From: Candidatus Poribacteria bacterium
Lineage (GTDB): Bacteria > Poribacteria > WGA-4E > WGA-3G
Direction: 5' to 3'
Length of the DNA: 64,000 nucleotides
Assembly: GCA_022827185.1 (NCBI GenBank)
Contig: JAJDTM010000062.1
Location: 62,001-126,000, forward strand
The notes under the pieces were generated by a model. It saw only the letters and a list, made by a program, of their open reading frames with translations, had not been told where the DNA came from and made no database searches. Made by a program: the position numbers and the translations under genes. Of the stretch, positions 8,397 through 16,502 are shown piece by piece (position 1 is the first letter of the stretch; every line of letters begins with the position of its first letter).

Positions 8397-9171
8397 GGTT
8401 TACTGTTTTCCCTCGAAAATGTGCGATTTTGCTAATTTGTTTGTCTCGGTTTGAACCGTCTTCTGCATATTCTGAGAAAGCCTGCCGTTTGTCGGCATAA
8501 TACTTTTCGCGCCAATCGCCTTGGGATTTGGCGTTGTAGGTGAGATAGACAATGCGTCTCGGTTGCTCCGAGCGATTTGTCGGACTTTTGTGTGGGATGT
8601 AGGAGCCGAAAAGGAGAATGTCCCCGGGATCTGTTGGTACTGCCACCCATTCCATCGTTGCAGCGGTTTCGGGTGCGACGCAGCCTTTTTCATCGAGTGC
8701 GATGAATCCTTCCTGATGCCGACCGGGTGCGAAATAGAGGCATCCACTTTCGGGAGTTGCTGAGTCTACTGAGATTAAACAGGTGATATGGTAGTTGATG
8801 AACTCGTAGGCAGGTGCGTCCTGATGGGCAGCATAACCACCGCCACCGGGATATTTGTAGTTAATTTTCTCTTTGTAGAGAACTGCCTGTTCTGCCATCA
8901 ACTCGGAAACAACGGCTAATACTTTACCATCTGTCACTGTGGCTCTCATATCGGTATGATACGGCACGAAATTTTCTGACCGGGAGAGCCGTGGACCCTT
9001 CGGCGTGGATTCGTAATGATGCATCCACTTGTCGGCGGTCGGTTTCCAGTCCGAGATTTCAGAGACCCATGCTTGCAGAGCGTCCACTTCTTTCGCGGAG
9101 AAAAAATTGGGAACTTTCAGGTAACCGTTGGTTTTCCAGTCTTTGTGAAGTCCCGAATTAAGGTAAGACAT
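8380..9171 (-). CDS. Fe(II)/2-oxoglutarate dioxygenase, PhyH family, PhnY-like partner
   Basis: The 263-residue enzyme has the phytanoyl-CoA-dioxygenase fold with iron ligands His116 and Asp118 (AAHQDAPAY) and His194 (YIPHKSP), followed by an Arg pair near 205 suited to 2-oxoglutarate. PhnY, the alpha-hydroxylase of 2-aminoethylphosphonate, belongs to this family and supplies the substrate of PhnZ. The PhnZ-like gene directly overlaps this one, which supports the same role. The PhyH family is very broad, so the substrate is inferred from context. GAGGATT precedes the ATG at 9171. Confidence 0.82.
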   Translation of the reverse strand: MSYLNSGLHKDWKTNGYLKVPNFFSAKEVDALQAWVSEISDWKPTADKWMHHYESTPKGPRLSRSENFVPYHTDMRATVTDGKVLAVVSELMAEQAVLYKEKINYKYPGGGGYAAHQDAPAYEFINYHITCLISVDSATPESGCLYFAPGRHQEGFIALDEKGCVAPETAATMEWVAVPTDPGDILLFGSYIPHKSPTNRSEQPRRIVYLTYNAKSQGDWREKYYADKRQAFSEYAEDGSNRDKQISKIAHFRGKTVNHAKLR

Positions 9172-9308
9172 AATCCTCTTCCTTGTGAATAATCCTGTTG
9201 TCTGTCAGTATAGCATGTAGAGAACCTTTTGTCAAACTTTAGCGGCTTGGTTTTTGGTTCGATATTGTTGCGGAATTGAATGGTTCTGAAGGGTTGACAA
9301 TAATTGCT

Positions 9309-9336
9309 TGTAAGAAAAGTGCATAAGCCTTATAAT
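9309..9336 (+). promoter_or_regulatory. Possible sigma-70 promoter for the Rieske gene
   Basis: TTGTAA (9309-9314) and a perfect TATAAT (9331-9336) are separated by 16 bases, about 80 bases upstream of the Rieske start. A TTGACA at 9294-9299 is too far away to pair with this -10 box. Confidence 0.45.
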
Positions 9337-9416
9337 AGGTCCAATAACTCGAATTGGAATCCCATAAAATAGCAAAATGATTTCCTATAAATTGGACCTA
9401 CAACAGGAGGTTGATT

Positions 9417-11261
9417 ATGCGTACTTCAACCCTTACCCCCCAAGAGACCGGTGTGGGTTCTATCCACGTTGAGGCGTTGCCGATAGATGAGGTGGTAGAG
9501 ACTGAACTTGTCTACCATCAATTGTGTCTCGCTGATGATTTTGAGGATTTGGAAGGCAAACCTTTCCACGTCAACGGCACACACCTCGCGGTTTTCAAGT
9601 TTGAGGACAAGTTCTACGCCGTTGACAACCGGTGCCCACACATGGGGTATCCTATGTCGAAAGGCAGTATCCGGGATGGTGTACTTATCTGTCACTGGCA
9701 TCATTGGGAATTCGACCTCAAATCGGGCGGATGCTTTTTGGCGTTTGGCGATGACCTGAAAGCGTTTCCTGTCGAATTGCGAGATGATGGTTATTTGTAC
9801 GTCGGATTAGCGAAAGGCGAGCGAGAGGCCGCGAAACGGCGGGTCATTGACAGCGGTAAACGCTCACTCGAACGCGGACTCAAAGACCGTAGTACCTTCT
9901 TTATCGCGAAAGCCGTCACCGCGCTTCGGGACGCAGGCGCGACACCGAACGAGATTATTCAACAAGGACTTCATTACGGGGCGCATAAAAGTAGTGATGG
10001 GTGGTCGTCGGGGGTTGCTATCCTTACCCTCGCTGCGAATCTGTGGGACGACGTTGATCCGAAAGATCATAACCTGTTTCTCGTACACGGCTTGAGCCAG
10101 ATTAGCCGTCGAACGACTGGAAGTGCGCGTCCGTATCGCGCACCGTTCCCGCAAGTAAGCGAGGAACACGATCTTGAAACGCTCAAGCGGTGGTTCCGCT
10201 ATTTTATAGATAAACGGCACTCAGGTGCAGCGGAGCGTATCTTATTGACGCTGAACGACCGAGATTATGATAAATCGGTGCTCGCAGATTTCGTCTACAC
10301 AGCAGCGACCGACTACTACTTCACTGGCGATGGACATGCCCTCGATTTCGCCAACAAGATGTTCGAGGCATTGGATTACGTCGAATGGGACGGCGCACAC
10401 GAAATTTTACGTCCGATTGTCGTTGATCTGGTGAGTCGGACACGGCATGAAGAGACCTCGCGGTGGGCGGATGCAGTACCGGTGTTGGAACCGGTCTTTG
10501 AACGACTTGATAGCATCTGGAAAGAGAATCAAGCCAATGAAGCCGAACTGGATATTTCGGAGTTTACACAGGTGCTCCTCGGCGACGAGTTTGAGCCGAC
10601 TGTCGCTGTGGTTGAAGAGAAACTACGCGCCGGTGTGGATCCGAGGGACATCTGCCGAGCGATGACCTATGCTTCAGCGATTCGCACAGCCCGTTTCCAT
10701 CTGAAGAACGAAGGCGATTGGCACGATGTAGCGAACATCTACTCGTATGCGCACGCGCTATATCACGCTTTTGCGTATGCACCGAGTCCGAGTTTGCTGC
10801 GCGGCATTTTTCACGGTGTGGTTTTCCTCGCATATTTGCGCTGGTTGAATATGCCTGCTGCTCGGATTCCTAAGCTGGGTCAGCGCATCCCTGATGAAAC
10901 TTACGATTCCGTTGATAAAATGTTGGCGCGACTCCAAGAATTCGCGGACTTCCAGAAGGTCTATGAGGCAGAGATTCTGGTGAATCAATATCTGGAAGAG
11001 GGTCATGATATTGATGCGTTGAAGCAGACACTTGCACACATCCTATTGCGCGAGGACGCGGAACTCCACATGTTCCAAGTGCTGGAAGTTGCGTTTCGGC
11101 ATTACGATTTGTCGGAGGACAGTGAAGAGCGGCGGATGCACATGTTGGCAGCGACCCGTTACATCACGGCACAGAAGTTGATGAAGAACATTCTGTGGTC
11201 TACCGAGAACGCGGAACGTCTTGCGCGGGGTGAGTTGCTGAGTGAACGTGATGATGATTAA
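9417..11261 (+). CDS. Rieske [2Fe-2S] protein with a long helical C-terminal domain
   Basis: The 614-residue protein has an N-terminal Rieske domain (about residues 33-135) with both ligand pairs intact: Cys73-x-His75 (CPHMG) and Cys92-x2-His95 (CHWHHW). The remaining 480 residues are predicted mostly helical and hold several conserved-looking His clusters (HYGAHKSS, LVHGLSQ, GDGHALDF, YHAFAYAPS, RGIFHG). They do not look like the catalytic domain of ring-hydroxylating oxygenases. AGGAGG at 9405-9410 fixes the ATG at 9417; an in-frame TTG at 9411 overlaps nothing useful. The gene diverges from the PhnY-like gene. The substrate and partner are unknown. Confidence 0.85.
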   Translation: MRTSTLTPQETGVGSIHVEALPIDEVVETELVYHQLCLADDFEDLEGKPFHVNGTHLAVFKFEDKFYAVDNRCPHMGYPMSKGSIRDGVLICHWHHWEFDLKSGGCFLAFGDDLKAFPVELRDDGYLYVGLAKGEREAAKRRVIDSGKRSLERGLKDRSTFFIAKAVTALRDAGATPNEIIQQGLHYGAHKSSDGWSSGVAILTLAANLWDDVDPKDHNLFLVHGLSQISRRTTGSARPYRAPFPQVSEEHDLETLKRWFRYFIDKRHSGAAERILLTLNDRDYDKSVLADFVYTAATDYYFTGDGHALDFANKMFEALDYVEWDGAHEILRPIVVDLVSRTRHEETSRWADAVPVLEPVFERLDSIWKENQANEAELDISEFTQVLLGDEFEPTVAVVEEKLRAGVDPRDICRAMTYASAIRTARFHLKNEGDWHDVANIYSYAHALYHAFAYAPSPSLLRGIFHGVVFLAYLRWLNMPAARIPKLGQRIPDETYDSVDKMLARLQEFADFQKVYEAEILVNQYLEEGHDIDALKQTLAHILLREDAELHMFQVLEVAFRHYDLSEDSEERRMHMLAATRYITAQKLMKNILWSTENAERLARGELLSERDDD

Positions 11262-11356
11262 TATCCGAATTTAGTGATGCGTCGGCGCGTAATTCGTTGC
11301 GCGTCCGACCCTCCTGAAATCGTTTGGTGATGAATCTGTGGGTCAAGTGGGAAGGA

Positions 11357-11423
11357 AGATCGCGACCAGGAGATCGCTCCTACGGAAGATAAGATCGCGA
11401 CCGGGAGATCGCTCCTACGGAAG
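11357..11423. repeat. Direct repeat of a 32-base unit
   Basis: Two copies (11357-11388 and 11392-11423) begin AGATCGCGACC and end CGCTCCTACGGAAG, differing by a single base. Diverged relatives occur at 20072-20119 and, in part, at 6901-6920. They lie between the convergent Rieske and dioxygenase genes. Confidence 0.8.
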
Positions 11424-11444
11424 AGTGGATACTGTCTTTCTGCC

Positions 11445-12296
11445 TCAATCGGATTCTGGGATGGATAAAACGCCCTGATAGACGGGTTCCATCTTTTCGG
11501 AGTATGTATCGCCGCGCACCCACATGACAGGCCGCCTATTCTTCACATTTGGTACGCGTTCTGCCTTTGCACTGATATAATGTGCAACATTACACCGTCG
11601 AAAACGTAGACTGTGGTTATCCGTGCTTTTATGAAGGAGTTGGTTATTGAACCAAACTACGCCGCCAGGTGGTACTTCAACGGCAACGCCATCTTCGTCC
11701 CGGGCATCGCGTGCGATCTTAAACTCACTCTGTTGCGGTCCTTCAACGTCCTCATGGTCAAGAATCCCATATTTGTGGCTACCCGGAATAACGTATAGAC
11801 ACCCATTTTCTCGGTCTGCTGGATCAATCGCAGTCCATGTTCCGACTGTTATTTTAGTTTTATACTGGTGGTTAAAATACCATTTATCTTGATGCCAGGG
11901 GAACCCTAAGCCAATTCGCGGTGATTTCCAAATATACAGATTGTTGAGACCCAATATGTTCGGACCCAGTAGGTCAACGATCGGATCCGTGAGACGCGCA
12001 TCACGGACACGTGCCAGGAATTCTGGGATGTAACAACTCACATGATGGATTTTGTGCATCGCGTGGATACCCGATGCTTCAACTTTTCCATCTGTCACTA
12101 AAGCGTTTTGATTGATATTCGTTTTCGGGAAAGATCGTTTCCCCACGGCAATATCATCAGCGATGTGTCGTAAGATGTCGTTTTCTTCTTCCGTGAAAAC
12201 GTCGTACCGGATAAAGTATCCGTTCTCCTCCCAAGATAATTTTTCTTCAGGGGTGAGTCTAAACTTCTGTTCTTCGGGAGTTGTATTTGTATCCAC
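11445..12296 (-). CDS. Phytanoyl-CoA dioxygenase family enzyme (intact copy)
   Basis: The 283-residue Fe(II)/2-oxoglutarate oxygenase keeps its ligands His135 and Asp137 (FPWHQDKW) and His222 (LLHKSTDNH), with Arg234 suited to the cosubstrate. The start is GTG at 12296, with GGAGA five bases upstream; the neighbouring broken copy also begins with GTG after AGGAGG. It lacks a signal peptide. The true substrate of this subgroup is unknown. It is the tandem twin of the interrupted copy at 12318-14080 and gives the reference for reconstructing that copy. Confidence 0.88.
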   Translation of the reverse strand: MDTNTTPEEQKFRLTPEEKLSWEENGYFIRYDVFTEEENDILRHIADDIAVGKRSFPKTNINQNALVTDGKVEASGIHAMHKIHHVSCYIPEFLARVRDARLTDPIVDLLGPNILGLNNLYIWKSPRIGLGFPWHQDKWYFNHQYKTKITVGTWTAIDPADRENGCLYVIPGSHKYGILDHEDVEGPQQSEFKIARDARDEDGVAVEVPPGGVVWFNNQLLHKSTDNHSLRFRRCNVAHYISAKAERVPNVKNRRPVMWVRGDTYSEKMEPVYQGVLSIPESD

Positions 12297-12317
12297 GCAT
12301 TCTCCTATTCATAAATT

Positions 12318-12557
12318 CTATTCGGATTCTAAAATGGGTATAACGTCCCATTGCACTTCATCTGCCATACCGGGATAGGTTTTACCGCGAATCCACATGG
12401 GGGGTCGTTTGTTATTCACAGCCTCAGGACGCGTCCATTCTGCTGTTGCCTTGATATAATGTGCGATGTTAGAGCGTCTGAAACGTTCACTGTGGTTATC
12501 TGTGCTTTTATGGAGGACTTGGCTATTAAAAAGGAATTCTAGACAATTACAACTCAC
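12318..12557 (-). pseudogene. C-terminal fragment of a second PhyH dioxygenase
   Basis: This piece corresponds to residues from about 87 of the intact neighbour. It starts with SCNCLEFL (SCYIPEFL in the twin), then jumps in frame to FNSQVLHKSTDNH, skipping about 121 residues that include the His-x-Asp iron motif. It continues homologous to the end. The other part of the gene lies at 13824-14080 on the far side of the IsrB element. Joining the two parts across the element restores one frame, but the product would still lack its iron-binding centre. Confidence 0.85.
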
Positions 12558-12586
12558 CTAATCTTCGGGCAGGAAGCCCCGTTGCT

Positions 12587-13618
12587 TTAGCAGGGGGAGG
12601 AATGCCCACTCCTATAGTTAAAGTTTAGGCGTGTTAGCACCCTAAAATCAGACCGCTTCGCGCCTGTTGTTAATCGTTTGTTGCCTTCTAAGTTGTATAT
12701 GGAAAACAAGCCTTTTGCATTCACACCAGCAAGTCGAGTAAGTCCGTATTGAATGTGTCTGACCAATGTATTTTTCACCAATCCTTTGCCCAATACCGTT
12801 CCACCTTGCCGTGAACGCTTCCGACCTTTTGATTCTTGCTGTCTGTGCAGTTCTCTGCGTTTTATCGGTATCGGTGATATACAGAATATATCCGTGTTAT
12901 CAGGGATATTCTCTCCGCCGATCGTATGATACGCTAAACACCAACTATCGACACAATGTGCGTCAAAAGTCTCTGATAGTTTCTTTGACGACTTCTTGAG
13001 ACCTAATCTATCACGTATCTCTTTGGTTTCCCATCCTTGAAGTGTGAGGAGTTTCCAACGCTTTTCAACTTCAGAATAGAACCACTGCTTACCGACTTCA
13101 AGCGGACTAAAGGATTGATTCCACTTCTTCGCACGTTCTATGGTGCGGGCTTTTATATCTTCAACACAGACATGCGTTACAGGATAGAGTTTAGACAACC
13201 AGTCAAGAATACGGAGTTTCCAATCCCATCTTGCGCGTGTGCCTGCGGGGATACGGTCTCTATGAGATAGGTTGTGTTTCTTGTGTTTGCGGTTCGGACA
13301 TTTACGAGAACGCCGACTTCTGCGAAGTTCTCGCCGCTTTTCAACTTTTTTACCGACTTTGTTGTGAGCATCTGCCTGAACGTTGAGATAGGTGTGAGAC
13401 GCTGATTTGACAGTAAAACCTTCTTTTTTACTACCAGGGTCTACACCGACAACAATCTCTTGTTTATGCTTCTTTTTCGGTTCATAGTTGAGTCTTATAG
13501 AGAAAATGCCGTTACGCCAATACGGTGTTGCTAATCCTTTCTTAATCAACATACCTGCCTTATTCGGATGTGTCGGCATCAACTTTTCGCCAGACGGACG
13601 CGTTACTGGAACAAACAT
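12587..13618 (-). CDS. isrB: IsrB, HNH-lacking RNA-guided RuvC nickase
   Basis: IsrB proteins are IscB relatives that nick DNA under guidance of an omega RNA. The 343-residue protein has an N-terminal PLMP-like domain (residues about 1-45, with KLMPTHPNKAG and ATPYWRNGIF), RuvC-I with Asp60 (VVGVDPGSKKEGFTV), an Arg-rich bridge helix (about 93-112), RuvC-II with Glu153 (CVEDIKARTI), the stretch WNQSFSPLEVGKQWFY and RuvC-III with His221 and Asp224 (DAHCVDSW). Only about 65 residues separate RuvC-II from RuvC-III and they hold no HNH motif, which separates IsrB from IscB. The length also fits IsrB. It lies inside a broken PhyH gene. Confidence 0.85.
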   Translation of the reverse strand: MFVPVTRPSGEKLMPTHPNKAGMLIKKGLATPYWRNGIFSIRLNYEPKKKHKQEIVVGVDPGSKKEGFTVKSASHTYLNVQADAHNKVGKKVEKRRELRRSRRSRKCPNRKHKKHNLSHRDRIPAGTRARWDWKLRILDWLSKLYPVTHVCVEDIKARTIERAKKWNQSFSPLEVGKQWFYSEVEKRWKLLTLQGWETKEIRDRLGLKKSSKKLSETFDAHCVDSWCLAYHTIGGENIPDNTDIFCISPIPIKRRELHRQQESKGRKRSRQGGTVLGKGLVKNTLVRHIQYGLTRLAGVNAKGLFSIYNLEGNKRLTTGAKRSDFRVLTRLNFNYRSGHSSPC

Positions 13619-13823
13619 AGTTTGTAAGCTCCCTTACGGGTTGTATATTGCCCCATCCAGATCATATTGTCAGCACAGCATAGGACTTGGGGAGCATCCT
13701 AACGACTTTCTACGGACCACCATAGGACAATACGATATTTTACTGTAGAAAATAGTTTACCTTGTGGAGTGAACGCTTGGTATGCGCTTCGCACAAGCCC
13801 CATGCTTTAGCAGGGGGTTATTG
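13619..13823 (-). ncRNA. Predicted omega RNA of the IsrB element
   Basis: In IscB and IsrB elements the guide RNA is encoded just upstream of the protein, with the guide taken from flanking host DNA beyond the element end. Here the 205 bases between the left end and the isrB start contain no gene but several potential stems: the end hairpin at 13797-13816, GCTTGTGCGAAGCGCATACC next to it, and CCCGTAAGGG with GTAAGGGAGCTTAC near 13625-13645. The RNA would be read on the minus strand toward isrB, its guide being PhyH sequence near 13824-13845. Structure was not computed. Confidence 0.5.
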
Positions 13824-14080
13824 ACATATTGGATATTGTGCATCGCGTGGATGCCTTGTGCTTCGACTTTACCGTCTCTGACTAAAGCGTTTTCAAAGAT
13901 ATGATAGTCTGGAAAGGTTCGTTTGCCGAGGGCGATGTCATCAGCGATTTGACGGATCACGTCGTTTTCTGCTTTTGTAAAAACGTCGTAACGGATGAAG
14001 TATCCGTTCTCGTCCCAAGAGGTTCGTTCTTCAGGTGTGAGTCTAAACTTCCGTTCTTCCGGTGTTGTATTGGCGTCCAC
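13824..14080 (-). pseudogene. N-terminal fragment of the interrupted PhyH dioxygenase
   Basis: The fragment starts at a GTG at 14080 preceded by AGGAGG and encodes about 85 residues (DANTTPEERKFRLTPEER to HAMHNIQYV) closely matching residues 1-86 of the intact copy at 11445-12296. It then runs into the IsrB element and stops there at 13757. It contains none of the iron ligands. It is not functional alone. Confidence 0.85.
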
Positions 14081-14235
14081 GAACCCTCCTACTGATAAAT
14101 TTTTAAAGTATTGTTGATTATAACGTGGCGTGCTTTGGGATAAATGAAATCGGGGAGATAATGTATAAAATTGAGGCTCTGAGGCGTGTAAGTGGTGTCT
14201 GTAGTTACCAGAGGCAACTACAGACATTCAATGTG

Positions 14236-14889
14236 CTACATCGAGAAGCCGCCGACAAAGACGTTGTTCTCAGCACCACTTTGCTGCCATGTCACCGGGA
14301 GGTGACTGTCTTTATAGCGATAGACTTCGGACTTACCGACGATGGCGTTCTGGATCGCAGTCAACGGTTTGTACCAAATCTGATGCGGTTGTGTGCAGTT
14401 TGCACACGGATAGCGGTTGGCGGAAAGTGTGAGGACTTTACCGACCTTGACATCGTACTTCGTGTCTTTCTTCGTGAACGCAATAGGCGCGATTTGCGTC
14501 GCAACGACTTCACCTAAAACGTCTGCGCGTTTCGTTGTGAGCATATTCTTAAGCGCGGCGCGCTGTTCGGGTGTGGTGTTTACGTCCATGTACAACACAC
14601 TCTTACGGGTTTTGGCATCAATCGCCAAGTTATCTTTCGCACTGATAACGGCGACGACAGTTAAATCGTTCAGTGAAACGCCGTTCCAGTTCCCTTCATG
14701 GATATTCCAGACGAGGGTCGCTTCTTTCCCGCCTTCGACATATTCGGCACCGAAGTGGCACGCGCCAACATACACACTCGCGGATCGGGCTTCAATATAT
14801 TCACCTTGGACAGTTCCTGTTTCGGTTGCGAAGGCGAATCCCGCTACGAGTATCAGGGCGAGTGTCGTGAAAACAAAGATACCTTTCAT
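14236..14889 (-). CDS. Secreted DUF1326-like protein
   Basis: I start the gene at the ATG at 14889, preceded by AAGGAGG; the frame is open further upstream but without a start signal. The 217-residue product has a signal peptide (about 1-21, ending GFAFA) and then TGTVQGEYIEARSASVYVGA with ACHFG, the hallmark opening of DUF1326 proteins. A later CANC-T-Q-PH stretch adds two Cys and a His that could bind metal together with the ACH residues. The family is uncharacterised. It is followed by the broken dioxygenase and preceded, after about 190 bases, by the lipoprotein gene. Confidence 0.72.
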   Translation of the reverse strand: MKGIFVFTTLALILVAGFAFATETGTVQGEYIEARSASVYVGACHFGAEYVEGGKEATLVWNIHEGNWNGVSLNDLTVVAVISAKDNLAIDAKTRKSVLYMDVNTTPEQRAALKNMLTTKRADVLGEVVATQIAPIAFTKKDTKYDVKVGKVLTLSANRYPCANCTQPHQIWYKPLTAIQNAIVGKSEVYRYKDSHLPVTWQQSGAENNVFVGGFSM

Positions 14890-15078
14890 GTATTGTTCCT
14901 CCTTATGCTTTGCTTGAGTGGGGTATAGTTTACAAATCGGGTTCGCGTTACCGGGCGCGAACAGTGTACTACACCGTTTAATGTTATTATACCGTGACGC
15001 GTGTGAAATGTCAACTTTTTTCTCAATCACATTAGCGTCGTTCGGTTATCAGCAATTGGTTTCTGTCGTCTGATGCTG

Positions 15079-15744
15079 TTATCGCACTCTGTAGGTCTCA
15101 TCGGCAAAATATTTCGAGCCATTAATTTGATGAATACGCCACACACCTGACTTCTTTGTGAAATAAAAACGTCCGATCTCAGTGTAACAAGTATCAACTA
15201 CAAGAACGGCATCGGGGACGTAGTAGAACATCGGTCCTTTTACACTCGCTTCTGTCCAAGGCACGCTAACATTCTGAGGACGGATGTAGAAATCTGTCAG
15301 TTCCCAATTCGGATCGCTCTCGCAATCCGATATCGACCAGTTTGTTTGAATATAAGTTCTGACATTGTTCCATCCATAGATAATACCTGTCGTGTCTGTT
15401 CCCCATTCAATTCCGGTAGATATGTCCAATGTGTTGATAAGTGCTGTCATGTCTTCTTCAACATAGGCTTCAATGAAAGCACTGTAAACCTCCCGAATCG
15501 CTTTTTTGTCCGCTTCAAAGTCAATATATCTAACCGCTACTTCCTCTTCCGGTACTTTTTCTATGTAGGACTTATCGACATAAGGTGCTGTCGGAAAAAG
15601 GACGAATTCAATAAATTTGAGCGGTTTCTCGGTCTGTTCTTGGTCGATGTCAAGCTCAACATCACCACAACTCAGAAGGCATGCCGATAGAGTTATCACC
15701 AATAGCACAGTTATTTCGGTTCCAAAATTTCTTTTCAGGCACAT
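15079..15744 (-). CDS. Lipoprotein with an NTF2/SnoaL-like domain
   Basis: The 221-residue product has a lipoprotein signal (ITLSACLLSC, lipidated Cys probably near residue 26) and should sit in the periplasm, anchored to a membrane. Residues about 75-215 look like the cone-shaped NTF2 fold used by SnoaL/DUF4440 proteins: a helix DKKAIREVYSAFIEAYVEED, then a region ending in GVWRIHQINGSKYF. GGAGG lies seven bases before the ATG. It is 21 bases downstream of the beta-barrel gene and probably in the same operon. The ligand is unknown. Confidence 0.7.
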   Translation of the reverse strand: MCLKRNFGTEITVLLVITLSACLLSCGDVELDIDQEQTEKPLKFIEFVLFPTAPYVDKSYIEKVPEEEVAVRYIDFEADKKAIREVYSAFIEAYVEEDMTALINTLDISTGIEWGTDTTGIIYGWNNVRTYIQTNWSISDCESDPNWELTDFYIRPQNVSVPWTEASVKGPMFYYVPDAVLVVDTCYTEIGRFYFTKKSGVWRIHQINGSKYFADETYRVR

Positions 15745-15765
15745 AATTTCACCTCCAGAAACGTG

Positions 15766-16497
15766 CTAATAGGCGAGCATATTGAGATTTAGGGAATACG
15801 TGAGAATCTCATCTCTGAATGCGATTTCACTGGGGTCATCAACCCTCGTCATTCTGGCACTACCGGCGTTCACTGTGAAGTCAATGCTCCAGTGAGAAAG
15901 GATCTCATAACCGATACCGCCTGAGACAGAGACCCCGGTCTGTCTGGCATTTTCCAATGTAAGCGGGGGCTGCCACGTTACGAGTGTTGCGAGTCCAATG
16001 TTACCGACGAGGTAAAGACCTCGCTTTCGGAATGGAAAGTACATGAACCCCATCCCTGCTGCACCGTTGGCAATTGTGGTGTCCTTAGTGAAATGCTGGA
16101 GTGGGAGCCATGAAATGCGGCTTGTGTAGTAGAGTAGGAACTGATCGTTGAACCCGTGGCCAAGTTTCAACTCTGTTACCAAGGCAGCCCTTGTTTGACG
16201 CTCGGTTAACCATTCGCTGTCGGATGTCTGTCTCCAATAGTATTCCGCGAGCGGTTTCGTAAAGCTGGTTCTACCGACACCGACACTAAGCCCAAAAATA
16301 AAGCCTTTACGCCTCCCACGGTAGTTTTTCCTGACCAACTGAACAAGCGTGTCTTTGCGTTCTTCGTAGATGAAGTCACGCTCCTGATCTCCGAAAGCGT
16401 GGACCTTGTCGAACGGATAGAGTATTAAAAAGGTGGCAATTAATACCAAATATCCCAACGGTAATGTGATTGTTTTCAATTTTTTATTTAAATTCAC
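15766..16497 (-). CDS. Outer-membrane beta-barrel-like protein
   Basis: The 243-residue product begins at GTG (16497) five bases after the amidohydrolase stop, with GGAAGA upstream. It has a signal-like hydrophobic segment (about 12-30) and alternating strands rich in Gly and aromatic residues (GFIFGLSVGVGRTSF, GLYLVGNIGLATLV, TGVSVSGGIGYEILSHWSID), closing with LTYSLNLNMLAY. That pattern fits an eight-stranded OmpA/OmpW-like barrel with unknown function. It supports a Gram-negative cell envelope. Confidence 0.7.
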   Translation of the reverse strand: MNLNKKLKTITLPLGYLVLIATFLILYPFDKVHAFGDQERDFIYEERKDTLVQLVRKNYRGRRKGFIFGLSVGVGRTSFTKPLAEYYWRQTSDSEWLTERQTRAALVTELKLGHGFNDQFLLYYTSRISWLPLQHFTKDTTIANGAAGMGFMYFPFRKRGLYLVGNIGLATLVTWQPPLTLENARQTGVSVSGGIGYEILSHWSIDFTVNAGSARMTRVDDPSEIAFRDEILTYSLNLNMLAY

Positions 16498-16502
16498 GTT
16501 AG

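Larger units (their letters stand above)
12558..13823 (-). mobile_element. IS200/IS605-type element carrying isrB and no transposase
   Basis: The element of about 1.27 kb splits a PhyH gene. Comparison with the intact twin places the ends near 12558 and 13823: the host sequence stops after ATATGT on one side and resumes at GAGTTGT on the other. Both ends carry a related hairpin of the form CCCC-x-TGC-TTTA-GCAGGGG (12577-12597 and 13797-13816), as expected for subterminal hairpins recognised by a TnpA transposase. No target duplication is seen, which is normal for this peel-and-paste family. No tnpA is inside, so movement would depend on a transposase elsewhere. Confidence 0.8.

Noticed and set aside
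12587..13618. Classification as TnpB or IscB
   Set aside because: The PLMP-like start and RuvC-I at residue 60 argue against TnpB, and the short RuvC-II to RuvC-III spacing without HNH argues against IscB.
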